A stretch of 64,000 nucleotides of DNA. It comes from Gautieria morchelliformis. Its lineage: Eukaryota; Basidiomycota; Agaricomycetes; Gomphales; Gomphaceae. Below the pieces are notes generated by a model, which was not told the DNA's origin, searched no databases, and saw nothing but the letters and a program-made list of their open reading frames with translations. The stretch covers positions 124,001 to 188,000 of the forward strand of contig WHVA01000132.1 of the NCBI GenBank assembly GCA_015179125.1. Direction: 5' to 3'. Positions 12,801 through 24,700 of the stretch are shown piece by piece. Both the position numbers and the translations under genes were made by a program. Each line of letters begins with the position of its first letter. The stretch's first letter is position 1.

Positions 12801-13260
12801 CGAAATTGCAGCTTTGCACTGTCCGATGTCATCATAATTCCTGTTTTTTTTTGGGGTCAACACGGTATTTTCTCATTCTTTTCCAGAGATCACCGTTGTC
12901 TCACTCTCCATTGTTGTGGCTTATTACCTGTTACCATTTTGTGCCGTTGCTTTTTTTTTTTTTTTTTGGGTTATAAAAGTACATTGTTATCTGTTCTCCC
13001 ATTCACGTCACTGAAGAGCCCTTTTTGGGGGGGGGGGTCATGGCCGTATTTTGTCATTCTGTTTCTGTGATGACCATTGTCTCACCATCTGTCGTTGTTG
13101 CAGGTTAGTTGTCATAGTCATGATCCATCTGTTTTTTGGGGTCAAGTCAGTATTTTCTGACTTTTTTCTGTGATGACTGTTGTCTCACTCTCAGTCATTG
13201 TCGCAGCTTACCTGTTATCACGCCGTTGGTTTTTTTTTTTGGACTCTGACCTTATGAACT
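12800..13260. repeat. Degenerate tandem repeat, about 110-175 bp units
   Basis: At least three diverged units each run GGGGTCAA(C/G) or GGGGTCATG, then GTATTTTCTCATTC-like, then CTGTGATGACC(A)TTGTCTCAC, then TTGT(C)GCAGG/TTACCTGTTA. They begin near 12852, 13027 and 13138. Poly-T or poly-G tracts (for example at 12951 and 13027) separate them. It shows no coding potential. Confidence 0.6.
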
Positions 13261-13469
13261 GACGTCAGGCCATAGCATCATAGTGTGGCGAGCGCTGGCC
13301 ATCGTCATCTTAGGGGATTTTCACTAGTGCTTACAGTACATTTGGCGTACTGTAGATGGGGTGAGTACAATGTCCATTAAAATCACATAGTTGGTTCCTG
13401 ACTTCCCACTCAATACCTCCTCAACTGGCATGCACACTGCTCACCCTCGCTCACCTGCCTAGCCGGATG

Positions 13470-13830
13470 AGTGGAAGGTGCTCTCCAAAAGCCTGTTCCA
13501 CTGTGAGCGGAACTTCAGTGATGCGCCACTGCAGAGTGTCAACTTCCTGAACAGGCACATGAATTTCTGCATGGTGCTGCTCGTCAAAGTACATCAGGAT
13601 CAACTATATGAGCTGCATTGCTGATAGTGGGCCATGATCTAGGCCAGCGGCTCATCAGCAGTTCGTACGATGAGACAATTCCATTCTGGGATATCACTGT
13701 GGGGGAGGAAAAGAAATGCCTCCAGGTCAAGAAACCTGTCAGCTGCATCGACTTTTTGAGTGAAGAGGGTGGGTGCCTTCCCTCTCTGTTGTGGAATCCA
13801 AGATGCACCAACCGCCCAGAGCTGATCTGA
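13470..13830 (+). pseudogene. WD40-repeat protein remnant
   Basis: The frame starting at 13618 reads [20 protein letters not shown] followed by WDI and [20 protein letters not shown]. This has the GH...S.SYD.TI.FWD pattern of a WD40 blade. An upstream segment in another frame (FHCERNFSDAPLQSVNFLNR, near 13495-13555) seems to belong to the same former gene. Stops separate the parts and no full repeat set remains. The parent protein is unknown. Confidence 0.35.
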
Positions 13831-14756
13831 GCGCATATGCCCACCTTGTCTGACCTCTCACACTTCTATTCTCAACTGATACTCATCCCATGACCCATCT
13901 CCACCCTCTTACTCCATCTCCATATGCTCCACTCGATTTTCCATATGTACATGTAGGTTTAGGTACAAAACTGTCCCATGACTCGGCTCCACCCTGGGCA
14001 TAACCCCGAAGATCCATCCCCGTACATTTCTCCAAACCGAGCTGAATATCTGCTAGTTAGTGATACTCTGGTTAGTATAAAGTAGCTACTATGTAGGACG
14101 AAACAATCAGACAATTCAATCTGTCCAATTCCACGCTCCTTCCAGCTTAAGCTTCTCACAGTGCTCACTGCCGTTCGTGCTTGAGTAATGCAGTCTATTG
14201 AGACATCTGTATATCATACCTACATTATATAGCTCCATCAAGATCAATCTTGAACCTCTCACTCACCCACGGAACCACCGAGAGTGTTGTTGAGGCATCC
14301 CCCTAGTATCATGAGTCATACCCATTGAAGAGCTTTTATCACATGTTGAAGTGTCTGCCAGTGGGGTTGTGTACGCATGAGGAGGTCATAAAGTTTTGGA
14401 AAAGCATAAAGAGAATAGGGACGAGAAGACAACTATGGTTGTGTGCGCAAACACCATGCGCAGTGATAACAACACTGGACACTGACTGATTTAACACCAT
14501 CCAGTCAAAAGCCTCACGGGCTAGAACAATAGCACAATACTGGAGTTTAACTGCCTGAGGTTTCCTACATACATGACTAGCTATTTAACTAATAGAATGA
14601 CACTGTGAGGATATGTAAAAGGGTCATGGGACAATCAAGTACCACCAGCACATGACAATGTGTTGGTGCTCATATCTCGGTCAGGGGACCCAAAGCGCGG
14701 CTTTGGATCTTGGTCTAGAGTCATCCCGGAACCTGGCTCAGAGTCAGAGAAGCCAG

Positions 14757-15131
14757 CACTAGGTGCAAGTAACTGTTTGTTTACCATAACCTATGGCAAC
14801 AAATAGTGAAAAAAGAGTAATAATTTGAAACTACGGCAAGTGATGAAGAATACTTTCTTTTTGTTTACAATTTAAAACATCAAGAAAATCTGAATAAACA
14901 CAGCTGAACATTTATAAGAAATAAATTGTGACAAAATAAATCCTTTTCACTACATAAGATGCAAGAAATTATTATTTGCCTTTATTCAGATTTTCTTGAT
15001 GTTTTAAATTGTAGACACAAAGAAAATACTCTTCACCATTTGCCATAGTTTCAAATTATTACAAGATTTCCTCTTTTTTCACTATTTGTTGCCATTGGTT
15101 ATGGTAAACAAACAGTGACTTACGCCTAGTG
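14757..15131. mobile_element. CACTA-type foldback MITE (375 bp) with CAG target duplication
   Basis: Two long inverted arms (about 140 bp each) start CACTAGGTGCAAGT on the left and, read from the right, CACTAGGCGTAAGT. The arms include TTTGTTTACCATAACC, CTATGGCAACAAATAGTG and TTAAAACATCAAGAAAATC with their complements. The 3 bp on both sides are CAG (14754-14756 and 15132-15134). CACTA termini plus a 3-bp duplication fit a non-autonomous EnSpm/CACTA element. It has no coding capacity. The arms match well, suggesting a fairly young insertion. Confidence 0.75.
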
Positions 15132-15139
15132 CAGGTATA

Positions 15140-16490
15140 TGTGGGCACATGCAAGAGTGCATATGCATGTACTGGATCCGGTACACAACATCTGACTATT
15201 AACAACATATAGCACAGCTTGTCAATGCCTTTCCATTGCCTTTCAACAGGATGCTGTAAGCTTCAAAAAACCTGCTTTTCAGGATTGGCAGACTGTTCAT
15301 AAATGCTTGTATAACATATATAATGTGCATTCACAACATCAATGGATTGAATCTCTTGGGATGACCAGCCACTTAAAACCTCCAGCTGACATGGATGTAC
15401 AGAATAAAACTTCATTTTCTGAGATGAAATATCAAAATGACCCATTAACCTCAGGCGTGTCTTGATCATAAGCATTCCAAAGAAGAAACTACAGGTCCAT
15501 GGAATAGGTATCATCCTTGTTGAATGATATCAACTCACCACCGTCTCCTCACCCACATAGCTGCAGGACAGCATTATAAAAAAAAACATGCCCAAACATA
15601 AAAGTCAAAGACTTACAAAGTAGAGAACGAATGCACTGCAAAGCCGTCGACAAAATTACTGCAGGGCAGCATTAGCATGCATGTGTACACGAGAAGGTAG
15701 AGCACGGCGGTGTCGCATGTGCATACATGTGGAAGTAGAGCATGGTGGCGTCGCGTGCACGTGTATGTGTAGAGGTAGATGCATGAGATGAGTGAGAAGG
15801 ATGCAAACTCAGAGAGTAAGAAGAGCTACCTTCTCACTCATATCATGCTCAATAGGTAACCTATCAAGCACGAGATGAGTGAGAAGGATACGAAATGAAG
15901 GACACAAAACATAGAAGGGATGTTATTTATACTGTAACCATGTGACTCGTTGACCCCTGAACAAGGTGCCCCTTGTCCATCGCATTATGTCTTAGAGGTT
16001 CATCCCAAAGGTTATACAGAGCTTTGTTGAAGCAAGCTACAAGCCTGAAGAACAAGGAATAGAGGAACAAGCAGAGAAGCTGGAGCGAAGCTGTGGCTGG
16101 GGTTTTGAACAGGTGAAACTGCAGACGTGTGACAAAGGCATGGGAGAGATGCCCAACAGGCAGTTTCTGAGATTGTACTGACCCTCCACATTTTACGTTC
16201 AACAGACCCTCCTACAAGCCGTACATTAGCTTAGTAGTCAAGGCCGCGAACACGTCAAGTGCTCGACCTTTTAGATACTCCAAACTCAAACCGAGGCGTA
16301 GTAGCCAATGTCGCATATATACAAGCCACGGTGCATCAACTTGGCAGTGGCAGTAGAGCGTACAAATCAATACTTTCTTGATGAAATTGCAACCTTGGTG
16401 GTGCAGTAACAAGACTCGAAAACTTGAGGCATGACTTGGTTAGGTAATCTAAAATACGAAATCAAGCGCCTCTTGAAAAAACTTGCTGGT
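15140..16490. other. Gene-free intergenic stretch with small direct repeats
   Basis: No gene is supported. Two copies of a GTAGAGCAYGGYGGYGTCGC-like word lie near 15694-15715 and 15735-15755. The word GATGAGTGAGAAGGAT occurs at about 15787 and 15874, with an inverted CCTTCTCACTCAT near 15831. The last part is the upstream region of the RRM gene. Confidence 0.45.
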
Positions 16491-16497
16491 TTCTACC

Positions 16498-17516
16498 ATG
16501 TTGAGCATTCTTCGTACAAGGGCAGTCGCTCTTCCAGGCTTCTCGTCCACGGCTCGCTTCCTTCCTGTTCTACCTGCATACGGTCGGACTTTATCCTCTA
16601 CCACGCTTCGTGCGTTTACCGCCTCCCACGTATCACGCCAATATGGAGAAGGCAGACGTGGTGGTTTTAATGACAGATATGACTCTTCACCCAGAGAAAG
16701 TAGGAGCACACCCCGACCACCTCGAAATGCCCCCTCGTCGACACTTTGGGTCGGCAATCTACCTTTCAATGCGAACCCTGAAGCCGTACAAGACCTTTTC
16801 TCCGAATTTGGCACCGTTCTGTCTGTACGATTAGGCAAATAATTTTCACTGCTGTAGTTTGAAATGCTGTAGAACTTATCGTAACCCCGTCTGACCAGGC
16901 GTAGCCCCAACAGGTGAATCAAAAGGATTCGCGCACGTCGACCTTAGCGATGTTGCGAGTGCGGAGGCTGTCATGCAGGCAAACGCAGAAAGTCAATTTT
17001 TCCTGGAAGGTAGGGGGCTTAACCTGGATTATGCTGGACCACCGTCATCCAAGGCTTCGTTCCCGCCCAACACCACGTTGCATTTCAGCAATTACTCGGG
17101 CGACGAGGAGGGTCTGCAGACAGTACTGGAAGAGTTCGCGCCTTCTATTAAGAGTCTACGTATCAGTAAGTTTTCTTTTCTGCCCTCGTTCTCTTCCATC
17201 CCTTATACCCATATCAGTGCGGAACCCGCAAACGGGAGCAACCAACCGTTTCGGATTTATTGAATTCAATACACAAGAGACTGCCACTGCTGCCCTGGAG
17301 AAGTTTAATGGAAAGGAAGTTGCCTATGGAGAAACCCTCGGATTATCATATGCTCGCGCCAGAAAGGATGGCCCACCCCCGAGATACGTTGACCAGGGAG
17401 GCGACGGCTTTGGATATGGAGCCAGAGGGCGCTCGGGAGGTTATAACAGTCGACCTCAAGGAGGATACGGTGGACGGGGTGGACCTTCTAGGGCTGCCGG
17501 TGAAGAGCCGTATTGA
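16498..17516 (+). CDS. Two-RRM RNA-binding protein, probably mitochondrial
   Basis: Three exons (16498-16834, 16899-17165, 17218-17516) join to 903 nt, or 300 residues. The first about 55 residues are rich in Arg, Ser, Ala and Leu with almost no acidic residues (MLSILRTRAVALPGF...TLRAFTASHVSRQYG), a typical mitochondrial presequence. RRM1 spans about residues 80-155 with RNP2 LWVGNL and RNP1 KGFAHVDL. RRM2 spans about 160-240 with RNP2-like LHFSNY and RNP1 RFGFIEF. The tail is Gly/Arg rich (GYGARGRSGGYNSR). The protein would bind RNA, perhaps mitochondrial transcripts. The ATG follows TCTACC. Intron 1 (16835-16898) appears to be GC-AG (GCAAAT...CAG); only this joint gives the continuous RRM1 sequence VRLGVAPTGESKGFAHV. 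The second intron is GT-AG. Confidence 0.88.
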
Positions 17517-18098
17517 AAACCATGCGAGCTGACGTGAGCTAGGAAAATGACCTCGGTTAGCGGCCACTGCATTATGACTTGCTAGTTATCTATGGGCGGT
17601 CAGGTCACCGTTGTATATTCAAAATACCACTACTCCCTTAATATCCGGAGTGGTAAGTACGTCGTCTTTTGACCTTCGCTGTTTGGGTATTCTCTTGTCA
17701 ACAATGCAATAGATCAGGGCCCCCCCGGCCTTTGCTATTTGTTCGAAGTTTAATGTATGAATTTATGCTGAAGGTCACCAGTGGTTGGCGTATTTATAAC
17801 AACAACTGCAAGTCTACACAGCAAGATGATCTTGGTGTGCGATGAGGATTTCCTTGGGACCTTTGCTTCATTCATTGGTTGAACGAGACGCGACTTCATA
17901 TATAGTATACTCATTGTCAAAATTTCTCGTGCTATACTGTACATGTTTTGGTCAAATGGGTCTTGGTTCGCGCCCCTGAGTCGTCGTCTGTTCAGCCGGC
18001 TTACGTAACCACGACGTCATGTACTCAGCAGAGGAGATTCGGGAAAGCCTTTTAGAATATGAGTACGATGCTTGGTGGCATCCCTTACTGTAACAACC

Positions 18099-20923
18099 AT
18101 GGGCTTCTTGTTTTCATGCTGTCTTCGCAGTTCTGCTGACGATGATCATGAGCCACTTCTTGCACCCCAGTCTCCCATCTACGAAGACCTTCCTCCCCCT
18201 CAATCTCACATCGACAAAGTCGCTGATGTGTTTGGAGCATTACGAGTTGGCAAGATTCCCTCTCAAGACCAAATCAATGCTGCGCTGCGAAAGGCACTAC
18301 GCTCCAATGTGCTTGCCATCGAAGATACTGGTAAGGGCGCCCGAGTACTTGGCCAAAAGCATCTGTACGGGCCTCTGAGCGAGAGCGGGAAAATAATATT
18401 GAAGGATGTTCGTGAGATTATCGAAGCCGTTATCCAATTTGGCATGGAGAAGAACGGTGTGCCGTTCAATTCGCGTCTCAATGGCTCAATGCTTACCCAC
18501 ATTTTGGAAAGACGATGACAGGATACAGGATCTGATTTATCAAAACGCTCAGATATCAAACAGGCCTGTTTCAGTTAATTTGGATGCTGCCAAGGACACA
18601 GAAGGGGGCGATGAAATAAAAAATCTGGGTGAGCCTTGCCGTAGGTTGCCATCAGTAAATATATAATTCACACACCCGACTCGTCTAGCGAGCGTTATAC
18701 CATCAGTCAAAGAGTTGGATAATGACGCACGTCGCCTGTCGGATTCTTTATTCACCCTGTCGCGAATTCTCCTCACATCGAGCTCTTTCCGTCTTCTGCT
18801 ATCTGATGTTTTGCTGACGTCCAGAGCATTGTTGGGCGATGTTGCCGCCCATGTAGGACAGGCAGCCCGTAATGTTGAACGCAGGGCCGATGCCGTAGAG
18901 CAGGCCGTGAGACCTGGGGACAAAGAAATCGAGTCCCCTGAAGATCGAATGGATGAGGCAGCCAAACAGGTGAAGGATGGAGTAAAGGACCTCGGCGAAG
19001 GCGCGAAAGAAAAATGGGATACTTTGGGAACAGAAACCTCTGATCGCCTCATAAGCTCTGCTGTCGATAGATTGCAAAAGGTTACCAATTGCCACCATCA
19101 CATTTTACCTGTATTGTGTTGACGTATATCGTTAGGTTCTTGCTGAAGCCCAAAAGGAGCCTGCATACAGGTCGGCACTACAAACCCTCATGTATTTGCT
19201 TAGCAAATATATCGAAAAAGTGAAGACAGCCGTCTCTGCTGTATCCTCCATGTCGACCTCTACCACCACCGTGCCAACATCCATCATTGACGCCGATCCC
19301 CACCTTAAACGCGCACTCACAGATTTACGTATTGTACTGGAACGACTTGCCTCGGGTCGGTCGCTCTCCCCGTTGATCATGCATGTTGAACATACACTTA
19401 GAGATGTCACAAATGCATCCTCACCCGAGTTCCAGAACGACCTGGACCGCTTTTTTGAAGACCTTAGATCCGCGATAGAAAGAGGACTAGGGGAACCTGG
19501 GTTTGCTACCTCGGAAGAAGGGCGTCAAATGATACAGAAGCTATTCGAACGCGGCCAGGCCTTGATGCAATCAAATGAATTGTGGTCTGCGGAGGCAAAG
19601 AAGGTGCTGGACGAAGTGGATGAATTCATACACGCGCTTGCGTCGGATCGAACGACGCGGCGTGTTATTGACTCTTTGGACAGGCTTTCCAATGACACCG
19701 CTGATCTGTTCCAGACTGCCGCAGGGGTAGCAGTTAAACGTCAGCGAGCATTGCGGGAGGAGCTCAAGAAGGATCTCTTCGGATGGTTGCTACCGCGTGC
19801 TTTGACCCTGCTAGAAACTTTGCCTATGCCACGAGTGGAAACGAAGAGTGACACCTTGGAAGTCGTCGTCGATGCCCTGGTACTCTCTGCGGCGACCTCT
19901 TTCCTGCCAGACCATATTTTCGTCCAGAATTGGAACGAGCTCCGCCTAGAGACGTTGGAAAGCCCGGAGGCCAACCGAGAGGGGGTGCAAATCGCCACCA
20001 GGACCCATGTCCATATCGATGGCTTGCGCATATCTGCGCACCGCATGGGGTATTACGTGCAGTATACAGGGCTTTGCGGTGGCTTGATTTCGTGGGAGGA
20101 CAGCGGGCTTATAAACGTCGACGTTGGCAGGTTTGGTGCATCCGGAGAAGGACTCTCTGTCGACATCGATCTTGAAACACTCCCAGAAGATGCAACCAAT
20201 GACCAAAATTCCGTCTTTCGTGTTAATGACGTCCAAGCTGACATTCGGGGACTACATGTCACGATTGTCAAATCAAGGCACTGGATTCTGAACAAGCTTT
20301 GTGTACAGCCAATGGCTGGCCCTGTCATCAGAAGGGAGCTGCGAAGCGTACTTGCCTCGCAAATCCGGGCAGCGCTCGAGAATCTCAATGAAAAGCTGTC
20401 AGCGGTGAGGTCAGAGGTGAATAAGCGTGCTGAAGCCGAATCAGCAACGGACGGGCGGCCCAGCATTGAGGATTATTTCAGAGCGGTGTGTGCTACCATT
20501 GGTTCATTGCCTCTCGACGAAGAATCGGAAGACCAGGAATCATCGCTTGTAGAGACTGACACGCAGGTCACCCTTCGCGGGGTAGTACGGAAAACACGCA
20601 CCCAGATGCATCCCGAATCTGCCAGTCCTCCAACACCCACCGAAACTCTCGTGGCAGTTGGCATGGGGCCACAGATTTTGCCCGGTAAAGGTGGTCCAGA
20701 ACCTGGGGTGGATTCTGCGACAGACCAAGCGAGGGGAGCAGCCGCGGAGGCTGAACGCACTGTTGAACACGTAGCGGGGAAAGCAAAGGCTGTTGCTGAT
20801 GATGCTGTCGGAGCAGTAGTGGAAGCCAGGGAAAGTCTGGAGCATGCTGAAGCAAGGGAAGAGGCACGGGAAGGCGTAGAGGTTAAGAAAAAAGGCTGGA
20901 GGAGTCGAGTCTTTGACTTCTAG
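18099..20923 (+). CDS. HAM1-like protein (HAM1 N-terminal plus DUF4449-type domain), 884 aa
   Basis: Four exons (18099-18456, 18512-18628, 18689-19080, 19136-20923) join to 2655 nt with all phases matching. The N-terminus MGFLFSCC fits N-myristoylation plus palmitoylation, so membrane anchoring is likely. The long middle part is helical and charged (HAM1-like N domain). Residues about 530-720 carry the conserved lipid-transfer-like part: WNELRLETLES, HIDGLRISAHRMGYYVQYTG, ISWEDSGLINVDVGRFG, HWILNKLCVQPMAGPVIRRE. The last about 80 residues are Ala/Glu/Lys amphipathic repeats ending in KKKGWRSRVFDF. The family is widespread in fungi; its exact role is poorly known, and a lipid-binding BPI/SMP-like fold has been suggested. 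The start ATG was chosen because it gives the MG-x-x-x-S/C motif and follows AACAACC. Confidence 0.82.
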
Positions 20924-21400
20924 CTGAGTATGTGTTTTTCTTCGTATTTTCTTCTCATTTGGTGTCTTTCTTTTCGTCTTTCTTTTTTTTCTTTTGGCGC
21001 ATCATCAAGGACACCAGAAGAAGTATCAAACACGTCGATACTCAGGTTGTACAACTACCTACGCAAAGCCAGTTTTCATTTTGACTGGGCTGTAAGATAC
21101 CGTATAATTAGCAACTACAGCCAGTGCATCAAATTGGTGGACCCTGCTATAGTGGCAGTAGTTGGTTTTATTTTCTTAGGAGTGCACCGCAGTACAGTTT
21201 AACCCCTAGCTAGGTCACGAAAATATATGACTACTTGGTGTGGGCGCTGGGAATGGGACAACCGGCTACGTCAGCTGCCACTGCGGCCAGGAACCACCGA
21301 CTATGTAGGACCAGCCAAGTTTTGTGGCAATGTAACTGCTGGCACGCTCAAATCTACAAATGAATAGTAATTGTCTAACAGCCCAGTGTACTGCAGACAA
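20924..21400. other. 3' flank of HAM1-like gene
   Basis: A pyrimidine-rich stretch (about 20935-21000) is followed by unremarkable sequence. No gene is supported before the repeat units begin near 21400. Confidence 0.5.
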
Positions 21401-22332
21401 GGTTAGAACTCAGCGAGAAACAAACCGAAGGTGGAGGCCCAGGAACCGTATCGACCTCTACTGCTCTCGTCTACCCTCTGCTCATTTGTGTCCCGCCTAG
21501 CTGAACTCCAGCGGTCTATTGGGGAGTTCCCCGGACGCCACTTCCGAGTCCAGTCTCCTCCCTACGACATTAAATTGACCCGCCGCCGTTGACTCGATGC
21601 TCACATCGAGCCTACTCGGAGCCCAACGTGAGATTGTTCGGATAGAGCTGCCCTCTCACTGCAGCGCTTTACCACTACTTCATTGTTCTGGTGTCGCCAC
21701 TTTGTCCCATGAAGCATGCATAACTGAAAAAGCAGAAGCCTTTTGTTCTTTGTCAATTGCGATTCTGCGACACGTTATTCAATTTCTTATTGTATTCAAT
21801 TTCCTATGGTAATCAATTTGAACATTAGCGGGTCTATTGGATTTTGCAACTCAATCGCACATGAAGGCGTACAGTACGTGACTGCTGTAGTAGGGAACCA
21901 AGTATGTACCCATTAATTTCTACAAGGCAGAGCGTGCACGCCGTGTCGGCATGACCCTAGTCAAGGCGCACAACATTTGATAAGCACATGCAAATTTTGC
22001 ATTTTGAGCCTGGCGGCTTATGGACACCGTACGTTTACTGGCTTTCTTTTGTTGGGAGCATTGTGCTTCTGGCCGACATCTAGCGAAATGCCTCGGCCGT
22101 GAACTTACTTTTCTATTCGGAAATTCTGGGCAGACTTAAAACGCTCTGCGTCAGTGCAGAAGCCCGCAAGCCTCCACCTTGTCTGCTGGCGCGTATCCAT
22201 CCCAGCGCACCGCATCATACGTTCACCGTTTATTTCAAATGTGAGCAACGAGGCTTCACATTATTGTTCTTCTCCACCCGTACTTATGATACTGATTCCG
22301 TCTTCATTGCACCAGCCTCTTTGACACAAGAC

Positions 22333-22896
22333 ATGGCCAATATGGGGATCGAAGGTGACTGCCTGAGGCAGCTACCGTCCATCCACAGTCTGGGCATCCC
22401 TCTGAGCCTTGCGGAGGTGTTGGCAATGCCACCATTGGACGACAAGCACCCTATTACCCTACCTCCTCTCCGATACGGCCCACAACCGTCATCATCGGCC
22501 TCAGCTTTGCGCCCAAGAACGATTGCGCTATCACGGGAACCACACAGTGGTGCGGTCAGAACGAAGAAACGGCCCAAGAGGGGTTCGGGGCCGTACACGC
22601 TCCCCACGGAACAAAACTCACTTAGCCCCATGCCGGGCTCTATGCTCAATTCGAGCAGTAAACCAGCGACGAGTGGAACAAAGGATGTCATCGCGAGGAG
22701 AGAAGCACAAGCGGACTCCCGTGAGCGCCTCGTTTGGTGTTTCGAGACTGGGGTGGCCGATGGATTACCAGTACCGCGAGATCAGGCGGGACAGGGAGAC
22801 GAGGGGAGGGAAGAAGGGAGCAGCAGCAGAAGGAAGCCAAAGAAGTTCCAGTTCCACTACCACTCTTTCGATGAACACGGAGAGATGACGCAGTGA
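22333..22896 (+). CDS. Small protein of unknown family, array copy 1 (187 aa)
   Basis: Reads MANMGIEGD...LPSIHSLGIPLSLAEVLAMPPLDDKH and ends FDEHGEMTQ. The ATG follows CACAAGAC, an acceptable context shared by all copies; upstream frames differ between copies, so the region before this ATG is probably 5' untranslated. The first half is conserved and hydrophobic/proline-rich. The middle is basic (KKRPKRGSG) and could act as a nuclear localisation signal. The end is acidic then His/Tyr rich. No signal peptide or transmembrane segment is visible. I do not recognise the family. Compared with the other two copies, amino-acid changes and in-frame indels occur without loss of frame, suggesting a real gene. 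Confidence 0.55.
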   Translation: MANMGIEGDCLRQLPSIHSLGIPLSLAEVLAMPPLDDKHPITLPPLRYGPQPSSSASALRPRTIALSREPHSGAVRTKKRPKRGSGPYTLPTEQNSLSPMPGSMLNSSSKPATSGTKDVIARREAQADSRERLVWCFETGVADGLPVPRDQAGQGDEGREEGSSSRRKPKKFQFHYHSFDEHGEMTQ

Positions 22897-24139
22897 GTGT
22901 CTTGAGTGCTGGGACAGGCATTTTCAACCTCTAGGAAACGCCCACAGATCGGATTTCGCAGCCCGGATCTCTGCCAGCCGATCCCTGCAAGTTCTGCTTT
23001 TTCAGTGTGTAATGTGTATATCGGTTGCATTCTTCATATCTTAATTATCGATCTGTGATTTCTGCGATACATCGAGTGGATCCAGTTCAGAGGCCAACAA
23101 ATACAATGGAGAGACCAAGTCGAGGTCGCAGCGGATCGCTCCCCGCGCTAAACGAGGAATCTAGTCCTGTAACCCAGACCACCGAACGCTCACACCAGCG
23201 GCAGCGGCAGGCTTCATCTTTGCGTCGTTCTGCTCCGGATCACATGCAATAACTATCAATACCGGAATGGTGCGATATTAATGGCTTACTGTGCTGGTAA
23301 GTCCGTGCTGCTTCCTTGATATTTCCCATGGCATGATGGCAAGCACCGCGACAACGTCTCATATATGCCAAGAGCATCTTCATGCAAGCCTCGGTCGAAC
23401 ATTACTGCTCTCGTCTACCCTCTGCTCATTTGTGTCCCTGCTAGCTGAACTGCAGCGGTCTATTGGGAGAGTTCCCTGGACGCCACTTCCAGTCTCACCC
23501 CTACGACGTTAAATCGACTGTTGAACTGCAGCGGAGAGTTCCCCGGACGCCACTTCCAGTCTCCTCCATACGACATTAAATCGACCCGCCGCTGTTGGCT
23601 CGATGCTCACATTGAGCCTAGAGCCCAACGTGAGATTGTTCGGGTAGGGCTGCCCTCTCCCTGCAGGTCTTTACTACTTCATTGTTCTGGTGTCGCCACT
23701 TTGTCCCATGAAGCATGCATAACTGAAAAAGCAGAAGCCCTTTGTTCTTTGTCAACTGCGATTCTGCGACACGTTATTCAATTTCTTATCGTAATCGGTT
23801 TGACAGTATTCCATTGGATTTTCCAAGCCGTTCATTGGCTTTCGTTTGTTGAGAGCATTGCGCTTCTTGCATGTAGTGAAATGCCTCCGTGGCTTACTTT
23901 CTATTTTTACTATCTATTCACGCCTGGAGATTCTGGGCAGACTTAAAAGCTCTGCGTCAGTGCAGAAGCCCGCAAGCTTCTACTTTTTCTGTTCGCGCAA
24001 CCTTTCCATCCCAGCACACTGCATCGTCTATTCAAAATTTATCTCAAATGTGAGCAACGAGGCTTCACATTATTGTTCGTCTCCACCCGTACTTATGATA
24101 CTGATTCCGTCGACTGCACCAGCCTCTTTGCCACAAGAC

Positions 24140-24700
24140 ATGGCCAATATGGGAATCGAAGGTGACCGCCTGAGACAGCTCCCATCTATCCACAGCCTGG
24201 GCATCCCTCTGAGCCTTGCGGAGGTGTTGGCGATGCCACCATTGGACGACAAAGACCCTATTACCTTACCTCCTCTCCGATGCGGTCCACAACCGTCATC
24301 ATCGGCCTCAGCGTGGTACCCGATGATGATTCCGTTGTCCCGGCGACCACACAGTGGTGCGGTTAGAACGAAGAAGAAAAGGCCTAAGAAGGCGTCGGGG
24401 CCGTACACGCTCCCCACAAAACAGACATCAGTTAGCCCCATGTCGGGCTCTATGCTCAATTCGAGCAGCGAGCCTGCGACGAGTGGGACAAAAGATATCG
24501 TCGCGAGGAGAGGAGCACAACCGGACCGCCGTGAGCGCCTCGTGTGGCGTGTCGAGCCTGGGGTGGGATTACCAGGACCGCAAGGTCAGGCGGGACAGGG
24601 AGACGAGTGGAGGGAAGAAGGGAGCAGCCGAAGAATGGAGCCAAAAAAAATCCACTTCCACTACCACTACTTTGACGAGTACGGAGAGATGACGCAGTGA
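24140..24700 (+). CDS. Small protein of unknown family, array copy 2 (186 aa)
   Basis: Paralogue of the copies at 22333 and 45453, with the same MANMGIEGD start and MTQ end. It has a KKKRPKKASG basic patch, one Lys longer than copy 1, and a C-terminal FHYHYFDEYGEMTQ. It is closer to the 45453 copy than to copy 1. The frame also stays open far upstream of the chosen ATG (to 23846), but that stretch is not kept in copy 1. Function unknown. Confidence 0.55.
   Translation: MANMGIEGDRLRQLPSIHSLGIPLSLAEVLAMPPLDDKDPITLPPLRCGPQPSSSASAWYPMMIPLSRRPHSGAVRTKKKRPKKASGPYTLPTKQTSVSPMSGSMLNSSSEPATSGTKDIVARRGAQPDRRERLVWRVEPGVGLPGPQGQAGQGDEWREEGSSRRMEPKKIHFHYHYFDEYGEMTQ

Noticed and set aside
12955-13033. Poly-T and poly-G tracts as terminators
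   Set aside because: Simple homopolymers within degenerate tandem repeats, not placed after a gene in the right orientation.
16449-16922. Minus-strand frame of 157 codons opposite the RRM gene
   Set aside because: Shadow of the first RRM exon; no family resemblance.
20053-20867. Several minus-strand frames opposite the HAM1-like gene
   Set aside because: Shadows of a 1.8-kb exon with biased codon use; the plus-strand protein is clearly the conserved one.
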